This document shows, piece by piece, positions 1 to 6,317 of a stretch of DNA of 6,317 nucleotides. The stretch is from contig JAJYAW010000176.1 of NCBI GenBank assembly GCA_021779335.1, positions 1-6,317 on the forward strand. The letters run 5' to 3'. The position numbers and the translations under genes are program-made. The DNA is from Myxococcales bacterium (GTDB lineage Bacteria > Myxococcota > Myxococcia > Myxococcales > Anaeromyxobacteraceae). Position 1 is the first letter of the stretch. Every line of letters begins with the position of its first letter. A model generated the notes under the pieces. The model was not told where the DNA came from and did no database searches. It saw only the letters and a list, made by a program, of their open reading frames with translations.

Positions 1-1709
<1,709 letters not shown>

Positions 1710-1786
1710 CCCGCGGTGGTAGCCCACCCTCGGCGCGCCTGCAATATCCGGCGTGGCCTCGGGCGGCGCGGGGAGGGCGCGGCCGG

Positions 1787-2239
1787 TCAGGGCTTGTAGG
1801 CGCCGGCCGCCACCACGACGTCCCCCACCTTCTCGAAGTAGGAGGTCTTGGCCTCGACCTTCCCGGTGGCGGGGTTCTTGAACTTGTAGTCCTGCCAGCC
1901 CTTGCCCTTGGCCCGGGCCATCTCCAGGCGCTCCTTGATGAAGAACCTGCCGTCCGGGTCCTTGGAGTCGATGAGGGCCTTGCCGACCCGGCTCGGATCG
2001 GCGCCGTGGGCCAGGCACTTGCCGTTCAGGTCGTAGACCATGACGTACAGGTCCTTGTAGATGAACGGCCCGCTCCGGTTCTGGAACTCCTTGTAGGCCT
2101 TCTCGGCGCCGTGCTTCTTCAGGTAGGAGACGGCCGTCGTGACCAGCTCCTCGGCGTCCTGGGGCGTGGCGCGCTCCTCCGCCAGGGCGGTGGCGGCGAG
2201 CAGGAACGAGGCGGCGAGCAGCGAGAGCAGCTTCTTCAT
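1787..2239 (-). CDS. small secreted single-Cache-domain protein
   Basis: 150-residue protein, probably a periplasmic small-molecule sensor or binding module. Residues 1-20 form a classic signal peptide: KK, then a Leu/Ala hydrophobic core, then ATALA before EE, so cleavage after A20 is likely. The mature part looks like a single Cache domain of the sCache_2 type. An N-terminal helix (about 25-52) is followed by the strand core FIYKDLYVMVYDLNGKCLAHG (59-79), then the GRFFIKERLEMA region and a final strand pair ending GDVVVAAGAYKP (139-150). There is no transmembrane anchor after the signal peptide and no output domain, so it cannot signal alone. Its single cysteine is C75. It is Lys-rich and uses mostly AAG. 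The start is fixed by the signal peptide and a strong ribosome binding site. It lies 101 bases downstream of the chemoreceptor gene on the same strand and may be its partner. The Cache call is by pattern recognition; the ligand is unknown. Confidence 0.88.
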   Translation of the reverse strand: MKKLLSLLAASFLLAATALAEERATPQDAEELVTTAVSYLKKHGAEKAYKEFQNRSGPFIYKDLYVMVYDLNGKCLAHGADPSRVGKALIDSKDPDGRFFIKERLEMARAKGKGWQDYKFKNPATGKVEAKTSYFEKVGDVVVAAGAYKP

Positions 2240-2245
2240 GGCGGG

Positions 2246-2251
2246 CTCCTT
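2246..2251 (-). promoter_or_regulatory. ribosome binding site of the Cache gene
   Basis: The minus strand reads AAGGAG, then six bases, then ATG 2239. It is the best Shine-Dalgarno in the window and fixes the start of the signal peptide. It also suggests the gene is translated on its own terms and not only by coupling to the MCP gene. Confidence 0.8.
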
Positions 2252-2290
2252 CGGTGCGGGTCGGGCGGTGCTGCGAGGACGGCGCGCGCG

Positions 2291-2320
2291 GCGCCGGGGG
2301 TCGGGCCCGGCGCGCCGGGC
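2291..2320 (-). repeat. GC-rich stem-loop / perfect 16-base palindrome between MCP and Cache genes
   Basis: GCCCGGCGCGCCGGGC at 2305-2320 is a perfect self-complementary palindrome. An alternative fold pairs 2291-2298 (GCGCCGGG) with 2306-2313 (CCCGGCGC) across a 7-base loop. It sits in the 101-base gap downstream of the MCP stop. No T-run follows on the minus strand, so it is not a classic intrinsic terminator. It could slow transcription, block 3' decay of the MCP message, or be a chance product of the extreme GC content. Confidence 0.35.
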
Positions 2321-2340
2321 GGGGAGGGTGGGGAGGTCGG

Positions 2341-4923
2341 CTACCGCTGGGCGCGGCCGCGGACCGCCAGGGCGCCGCCCCGGTCGATGCGGAAGGCGCC
2401 CACCATGGCCGCCAGCTCCTCGGACTGACCGGAGAGCTCGGAGGCCGCCGACGAGGACTCCTCGGCGGAGGCGGCGTTCTGCTGGGTGACCTTGTCCATC
2501 TCCGAGATGGCCCCGTGGAGCTGCTGGATGCCGGCCGACTGCTCCTTCTCGATGGCCGAGATCTCCTTGACGATGTCGGAGGCCTTGGTGATGGAGGTGA
2601 CGATCTGCCCGAGGCGCGTGGCCACCTCGCGGGAGGTGACCTCGCCCTCGTTGGTCTGCTTGACCGACTCGCGGATCAGCCCCTCGGTCTTCTGCGCCGC
2701 CTCCTTGGCGCGCAGCGCCAGCGACCGGACCTCCTCGGCGACCACCGCGAAGCCGCGCCCCGCCTCGCCGGCGCGGGCCGCCTCGACGGCGGCGTTGAGC
2801 GCCAGCAGGTTGGTCTGGAAGGCGATGTCGTTGATGTCCTTGATGATCTGCGAGGTGCCCTCGGCCGAGGTCCGGATCTTCGCCATGGCCCCCTGCATCT
2901 GGGTGACCGCGGCGACGCCCTCCGCCGCGGCGGCGCGCGCCCCGTCGGCCAGCAGGTTGGCCTGCTGGGCGCTCTCGGCGGCGTGCCGGGTCATGCCCGC
3001 CACCGCGTCCACCGAGGCCCCGGTCTCCTGCAGCGAGGAGGCCTGCTCGGAGGCGCCCGAGGCGACGGCCTGCGACGACGCCGCGATCTGGGCGGCGGCG
3101 CCGGAGACCTGGTCGACCGCCTCGGCCACCTGGACGATCGCCTCGTGGAGCGCGCCGGCGGTGGCGTTGAGCGCCTCCTTCATCTTGGCGTGGTCGCCCT
3201 GGTAGCTGCCGCTCATGCGCGCCCGGAGGTCGCGCTCGGCGAGCTGGTGCAGCACGGCGGTGGCCTCGGTGACGGGCGCCAGGAGGGCGTCGAGCGTGGC
3301 GTTGGTCCCCTCCAGGATGCGGCGGGCGTCGTTCTGGTAGCGGGAGGCGTCGCAGCGCGCGGCCAGCGCGCCGCCGGCCAGGCGGTCCAGCACCTCCTTG
3401 AGGTCGTGCATGGGGGCCACCAGGGCGTCCAGGGTGGCGTTGACCCCCTGGATGATCTCGCGGTAGCCGCCCTCGTGGCGCCCCGCCTCGGCGCGCACGT
3501 CGAGCCGGCCGGCCAGGGCCGCCTGGGAGAGCTGCGCCGCGTCGGCGACCAGCGCCTTCAGGTTGGCGCGCACCTGCTCCACCGTCTCGTTGATGAACCT
3601 CTTCTTGCCGGGGAGGGGCGCCAGCGGGGCCTCGAAGTGGCCGCGGCCGAACTCGGCCACCACCCCCATGGTCAGCCGGTTCATGGCCACGTGGTTCCCG
3701 ACCATGCCGTTGATCCCCTCGGCCATGCTCCGGTAGTCGCCGGCGAACCTGCCGGCCTCGATGGAGGCGTCGATCTCGCCGGCGTCGTGCTCGCGGCTGA
3801 CCCGGTTGATCTCGCCGACCAGCCCGCGCAGGTTCCCGCGCACCTGCTCGACGGTGTCGTTGATGAAGCGGCGCTTGCCGGGCAGGGGCTCGAGGGCGGC
3901 GGCGAAGTTGCCGCGGCCGAACTCCTCCACCACGCCCATGGCCAGCCGGACCACGGCGGCGCTGGACGCCGCCATGCCGTTCAGCCCCTCGGCCATGGCG
4001 CGGTAGTCGCCGCGGTAGGCGCCGGCGTCGATGGCGGCGTCCAGGTCGCCGGCGTCCTGCTCCCGGCTCATCCTGGTGATGCCGGCCACCAGCCCCTCGA
4101 TGGTCCCGATGACCTGGTTCAGGCTGTCGCGCAGCGCGTTGTAGTCCTCGCCGCGCTGCTCCTCCAGGCGCGGCGGCATCCGGCCGGCGGCGATGCCGTC
4201 GAGCGTGGCGCCGAGCTGCGCGAAGATGCGCGCGATGTCGCGGGCCACCAGCACGCCCACCGCCAGGACCGCCACGGCGATGAGCAGGATGGCCACCGCG
4301 ATGGTGATGCTGGCGCGGGCGGCGGCCGAGGCGGCGCGCTGGCCGTCCACCGCGACCTCGGCGTGGAGCAGCCCCTTGGTCTTGTCCACCAGGCCGTTGG
4401 CGGCCTCGTAGGCGTCGCGGTGCAGCACCAGGGCGTTGAGGATGCGCTGCTGGGCCCGATCCACCTGCGGGTCGGTGAGCTCGGCGCCCGCGGAGAGCAG
4501 CCCGTCGCGGGTCGTCTCGAGCTCCTCCACCTTCCTGGCGACGGCGCGCCACTCCTCGAGCGCCGCCCCGAGCTCGGTCCGAGCCTTGGCCGCCGCCTCG
4601 GGGAGCGCGAACCCGCCGAGCGCCTTCTCCGAGGAGGCCAGCAGCTCCAGCGCCCGGGCCGACTCCTGGTGGAGGGCGGCGCGGTAGTCGGCGTCGAAGC
4701 GGCCGTTGGAGAGGGCGTGGATGGCCCGGGACACGTCGGTCAGCGAGGTGTCGATCTGGTCCACGGCCGCCAGGCTGGGCACGCGCTGCTCGACGAAGGT
4801 GGCCGAGATGCCGGAGAGGGTCCGGAGCGAGACCACGGTCAGGACGAGCAGGAGCACCAGGAGGCCGACGGTCACGGCGTAGGTGCCCACGATCTTGGTG
4901 CCGATCTTCATTCTCTGGAGCAT
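2341..4923 (-). CDS. transmembrane methyl-accepting chemotaxis protein with poly-HAMP array
   Basis: 860-residue chemoreceptor of the inner membrane that should control a CheA/CheW complex. TM1 is about 11-33. The periplasmic part (about 35-203) is predicted helical, like a four-helix-bundle MCP sensor, with no Cache or PAS signature seen. TM2 is about 205-227. A HAMP array follows (about 228-597): one canonical HAMP, two 90-residue di-HAMP repeats (282-371 and 372-461), then three more units with NATLDAL or NATAGAL near 495, 541 and 586. The signalling hairpin spans 598-845, with tip IAFQTNLLALNAAVEAARAG (700-719) followed by GRGFAVVAEEVRSLA. Probable methylation segments lie around SLQETGAS (630-637) and SAEESSSAAS (819-828). 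Its arms match E. coli Tsr/Tar in length by my recalled alignment, suggesting class 36H. It ends VRGRAQR, without a CheR-tethering pentapeptide. I chose ATG 4923 because GAGGA lies four bases upstream; ATG 4911 is the alternative. A sigma-54 type promoter lies upstream. Confidence 0.95.
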   Translation of the reverse strand: MLQRMKIGTKIVGTYAVTVGLLVLLLVLTVVSLRTLSGISATFVEQRVPSLAAVDQIDTSLTDVSRAIHALSNGRFDADYRAALHQESARALELLASSEKALGGFALPEAAAKARTELGAALEEWRAVARKVEELETTRDGLLSAGAELTDPQVDRAQQRILNALVLHRDAYEAANGLVDKTKGLLHAEVAVDGQRAASAAARASITIAVAILLIAVAVLAVGVLVARDIARIFAQLGATLDGIAAGRMPPRLEEQRGEDYNALRDSLNQVIGTIEGLVAGITRMSREQDAGDLDAAIDAGAYRGDYRAMAEGLNGMAASSAAVVRLAMGVVEEFGRGNFAAALEPLPGKRRFINDTVEQVRGNLRGLVGEINRVSREHDAGEIDASIEAGRFAGDYRSMAEGINGMVGNHVAMNRLTMGVVAEFGRGHFEAPLAPLPGKKRFINETVEQVRANLKALVADAAQLSQAALAGRLDVRAEAGRHEGGYREIIQGVNATLDALVAPMHDLKEVLDRLAGGALAARCDASRYQNDARRILEGTNATLDALLAPVTEATAVLHQLAERDLRARMSGSYQGDHAKMKEALNATAGALHEAIVQVAEAVDQVSGAAAQIAASSQAVASGASEQASSLQETGASVDAVAGMTRHAAESAQQANLLADGARAAAAEGVAAVTQMQGAMAKIRTSAEGTSQIIKDINDIAFQTNLLALNAAVEAARAGEAGRGFAVVAEEVRSLALRAKEAAQKTEGLIRESVKQTNEGEVTSREVATRLGQIVTSITKASDIVKEISAIEKEQSAGIQQLHGAISEMDKVTQQNAASAEESSSAASELSGQSEELAAMVGAFRIDRGGALAVRGRAQR
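3541..4080 (-). repeat. in-gene tandem duplication of a 90-residue di-HAMP unit
   Basis: Two adjacent 270-base units (4080-3811 and 3810-3541) encode residues 282-371 and 372-461 of the chemoreceptor. They align without gaps, at about 58 of 90 identical residues by hand count. Shared blocks include SRE-DAG, GDYR-MAEG-NGM, MGVV-EFGRG-F, PLPGK-RFIN-TVEQVR and NL--LV. Each unit holds two HAMP-like halves, so the copy boundary keeps the helical phase. Confidence 0.88.
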
Positions 4924-4927
4924 CGAA

Positions 4928-4932
4928 TCCTC
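4928..4932 (-). promoter_or_regulatory. probable ribosome binding site of the MCP gene
   Basis: GAGGA on the minus strand, four bases before ATG 4923. Spacing is short but usable. The other candidate start, ATG 4911, has only AGAG-like bases directly in front of it, so this site favours 4923. Confidence 0.5.
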
Positions 4933-4979
4933 GGCCGGCGACGGTCCCCGGGGGGTGGGCGGAGCGGGGCTGGCGCGCT

Positions 4980-4997
4980 GTTGCAGGCGTTGCAGGC
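4980..4997. repeat. short direct repeat in the MCP leader
   Basis: Two head-to-tail copies of GTTGCAGGC (4980-4988 and 4989-4997). It lies inside the expected untranslated leader of the MCP message. It could be replication slippage or a small binding site; no function is evident. Confidence 0.4.
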
Positions 4998-5045
4998 GTG
5001 GCCCCCGACGATCGGGACGCGTTCCTCGCTGGCCGGTTTGACGAA

Positions 5046-5062
5046 AAGCAAGGGGTGGGCCA
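5046..5062 (-). promoter_or_regulatory. sigma-54 (RpoN) type -24/-12 promoter for the MCP gene
   Basis: The minus strand reads TGGCCC, five bases, TTGCTT. The near-invariant GG (5061-5060) and GC (5049-5048) are separated by exactly ten bases, as in the TGGCAC-N5-TTGCW consensus. A T-run follows the GC. Expected transcription start is near 5036, giving a leader of about 113 bases to ATG 4923. If real, expression needs an enhancer-binding activator. The match is by eye; the A-to-C change in the -24 box is the main deviation. Confidence 0.6.
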
Positions 5063-5090
5063 GGGGAATGTGCCGTGAAATCAGGACTGC

Positions 5091-5127
5091 CCCTGGGTCC
5101 TCGCCACCCCGGGTGGGCGGACCCGGG
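5091..5127. repeat. compound inverted repeat between CDF and MCP genes
   Basis: Nested arms: CCC (5091-5093) with GGG (5125-5127), GGGTCC (5095-5100) with GGACCC (5119-5124), and CCACCC (5104-5109) with GGGTGG (5111-5116), centred on C5110. That is about 15 paired bases with a one-base bulge and a small internal loop. It lies downstream of the CDF stop and about 75 bases upstream of the predicted sigma-54 start. It could be the CDF transcript's 3' hairpin (no T-run follows) or an activator site for the MCP promoter. Confidence 0.5.
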
Positions 5128-5138
5128 ACCTGGACCTC

Positions 5139-5150
5139 CGAGGCGCCTCG
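5139..5150. repeat. 12-base perfect palindrome downstream of the CDF gene
   Basis: CGAGGCGCCTCG reads the same on both strands. It is 53 bases past the CDF stop and upstream of the larger dyad at 5091-5127. It may be a second half of a transcript end structure or a protein site. It may also be chance in sequence this rich in GC. Confidence 0.3.
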
Positions 5151-5202
5151 ATCCGCTGCAGCGTCCCGGCACCTCGGTGGCCGTCGCCGCCGGGCCGCGC
5201 GC

Positions 5203-6138
5203 CTAGGACCCCGGAGGCGGCGCCAGGTCGGAGCGATCCAGCCCCTCGTCCATCCAGGACGCCGGGTCCTCCAGCGCCTCCAGGTGGGTGAAGACGGTCG
5301 CGTGGGGGAGGACCTGGCGCACCTGGCGCTCGATCTCCTCCAGCAGATCGTGCCCGCGCTGCACCGACCACGTCCCAGGCACCAGGACGTGCATGGACAC
5401 GAAGCGGCGCGCCCCCGCCACGCGGGTCCGCACCGCGTGGAAGCGCACCTCGGGGCCCTCGTGCTGCGCCAGGACCTGGCGCACGGCGCCCTGCTCCTCC
5501 GCGGGGAGCGCCGAGTCCAGGAGCCCGAGGGCGGAGCGCCGCACGAGCTGGACGCCGGTCCAGACGATCTGGCCCGCCACGACGAACGCGATGATGGGGT
5601 CGAGCACGCCCCGGCCCGTCAGCGCCACGAGGCCGACCGCGGCCAGCACGCCGGCCGTGGTCCACACGTCGGTCATGAGGTGGTGGGCGTCGGCCTCCAG
5701 CGCGATGGAGTGGTGGCGCCGGCCGGCGGCGAGGAGGACGCGCGCCACGCCGAGGTTGACGAGGGTGGCGCCGATGGAGACCAGCACGCCGGCGCCGACC
5801 TGCTCCAGCGGCCGCGGGTGCAGCAGCCGATCGGCGGCGGTCCAGGCGATGCCCACCGCGGCGAGCAGGATGAGCGCCCCCTCGGCGCCGCTGGCGAAGT
5901 ACTCCGCCTTGCCGTGCCCGTAGGCGTGGTCCTCGTCGGGGGGCCTGGCCGCCACGTTGAGCATGAGCAGCGTCATGGTGGCGCCGGCCAGGTTGACCAG
6001 CGACTCGAGGGCGTCGGAGAGCAGGCCCACCGAGCCGGTCATGCGCCACGCCGCCGTCTTCATGGCGATGGTGACGACGGCCGCGGCGATGGAGAGCCAG
6101 GCGAAGCGGCCGAGCGCGGGGGGGGCTCCGGTCTGCAT
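5203..6138 (-). CDS. cation diffusion facilitator (CDF) family metal/proton antiporter, FieF/YiiP-like
   Basis: 311-residue inner-membrane exporter for divalent metals (Zn, Fe, Mn or Co; specificity not readable). Six TM helices: about 11-32, 39-61, 83-103, 114-136, 155-173 and 179-199. The cytoplasmic domain is about 205-290. Its numbering runs almost in step with E. coli YiiP. Site B residues D68, H71 and H75 are kept, within DEDHAYGHGKAE. In site A, H153 and D157 are kept (HLMTD), but YiiP D45 and D49 are E45 and N49 in LLSDALESLVN. The cytoplasmic sites C are complete with a +2 offset: H234, H250, H263, H285 and E287 (Asp in YiiP). An acidic/Pro tail ends the protein. The start at ATG 6138 fits the usual short N-terminus; only a G-rich stretch (GGTGGGCGG) precedes it. 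It is transcribed divergently from the gene at 6250. No metal-responsive regulator is visible. Confidence 0.95.
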   Translation of the reverse strand: MQTGAPPALGRFAWLSIAAAVVTIAMKTAAWRMTGSVGLLSDALESLVNLAGATMTLLMLNVAARPPDEDHAYGHGKAEYFASGAEGALILLAAVGIAWTAADRLLHPRPLEQVGAGVLVSIGATLVNLGVARVLLAAGRRHHSIALEADAHHLMTDVWTTAGVLAAVGLVALTGRGVLDPIIAFVVAGQIVWTGVQLVRRSALGLLDSALPAEEQGAVRQVLAQHEGPEVRFHAVRTRVAGARRFVSMHVLVPGTWSVQRGHDLLEEIERQVRQVLPHATVFTHLEALEDPASWMDEGLDRSDLAPPPGS

Positions 6139-6209
6139 CCGCCCACCATAGGACAGCCGCGGCGCGGGCCCTAGGCGCGTTCGGCCGCGGGGCGGGTGCC
6201 CGCGGGGGC

Positions 6210-6227
6210 CCGGGCGGTTCAGCCCGG
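6210..6227. repeat. small inverted repeat in the divergent promoter region
   Basis: CCGGGC (6210-6215) and GCCCGG (6222-6227) flank a 6-base loop, GGTTCA. It lies about where the -35 region of the rightward promoter would be, so it could be an operator. A second dyad, CCGCGGG/CCCGCGG (6185-6191 and 6199-6205), lies nearby. Both are short and made of G/C, so chance is possible. Confidence 0.3.
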
Positions 6228-6235
6228 ATCTGCCA

Positions 6236-6241
6236 TACAAT
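6236..6241 (+). promoter_or_regulatory. -10 box of a vegetative-type promoter for the gene at 6250
   Basis: TACAAT matches TATAAT at five of six positions and stands out in a stretch with almost no A/T. It ends eight bases before GTG 6250, so transcription should start at about 6247-6250. No good -35 box is seen 16-18 bases upstream. Confidence 0.45.
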
Positions 6242-6249
6242 CTCGGCCC

Positions 6250-6317
6250 GTGCCCGCCCTCCTGCTCGCCGCCCTGCTGGCCGCCGCCCCGCCGCCCGCC
6301 GCCGCGCCCGCGCCCGC
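6250..6317 (+). CDS. 5' end of a secreted or membrane protein, truncated by the window
   Basis: From GTG 6250 the frame reads MPALLLAALLAAAPPPAAAPAP and stays open to the edge (22 codons). The first 13 residues look like a signal-peptide or lipoprotein-leader core, but lack the usual positive N-terminal residues. A Pro/Ala-rich linker follows, as at the mature start of many envelope proteins in GC-rich bacteria. The product cannot be identified. The start is supported by the upstream -10 box; there is no room for a Shine-Dalgarno if that promoter is used. It is divergent from the CDF gene with 111 bases between the two starts. Confidence 0.5.
   Translation, partial: MPALLLAALLAAAPPPAAAPAP

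Noticed and set aside
1710..1786. Separate promoter for glnS (GATATT-like -10 on the minus strand)
   Set aside because: Only four of six bases match and no -35 partner is found at 16-18 bases, so it is not supported.
2240..2340. Intrinsic terminator between the MCP and Cache genes
   Set aside because: Stable GC stems exist but no T-run follows on the minus strand, so operon read-through remains plausible.
4990..5040. c-di-GMP (GEMM) riboswitch in the MCP leader
   Set aside because: The minus strand has a CAAACC and a nearby ACGCG, but the conserved GACGCAAAG-type core and the tetraloop/receptor pairing are not there.
4923..5172. Upstream in-frame extension of the MCP start
   Set aside because: The extra 83 residues are Pro/Arg/Gly-rich, precede the TM1 start expected for an MCP, and overlap the sigma-54 promoter. 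Homology supports a start just before MKIGTK.
2254..6174. Very long open frame on the plus strand (about 1300 codons)
   Set aside because: It runs antisense through the Cache, MCP and CDF genes and is rich in Arg, Gly, Val, His and Leu with no family motif. In DNA this rich in GC, stops are rare in the antisense frames.

Overview
The window is very GC-rich, with strong G/C at third codon positions. It carries a glutaminyl-tRNA synthetase of the type often fused to YqeY and a chemoreceptor with a poly-HAMP array. Together these suggest a deltaproteobacterial/myxobacterial chromosome, most like Anaeromyxobacter. This assignment is an inference from composition and gene style, not a database match.

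Layout: four genes lie on the minus strand. From the right they are a cation diffusion facilitator (CDF) metal exporter (6138-5203), a transmembrane methyl-accepting chemotaxis protein (MCP; 4923-2341), a small secreted single-Cache-domain protein (2239-1787) and glnS (1709 to beyond position 1). At the far right edge a divergent plus-strand gene starts at GTG 6250 with what looks like a signal peptide, and is cut after 22 codons. The longest gap is 279 bases, between the CDF and MCP genes. It holds a good sigma-54 type promoter (-24/-12, 5062-5046) reading into the MCP gene, plus a compound dyad upstream of it.

The most interesting unit is the MCP/Cache pair. The receptor has a plain helical periplasmic domain with no Cache fold visible, followed by about eight HAMP units that include a 90-residue tandem duplication, then a standard-length signalling hairpin. 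The next gene in the same direction encodes a free periplasmic Cache domain. I infer a possible two-part sensor in which the secreted Cache protein binds a ligand and the MCP reports it, expressed from a sigma-54 promoter. glnS (translation) and the CDF exporter (metal homeostasis) appear to be ordinary neighbours. The CDF shows a changed transport site A (Glu/Asn/His/Asp), while its site B and cytoplasmic metal-site residues are kept. I saw no tRNA, rRNA, CRISPR array or mobile element.
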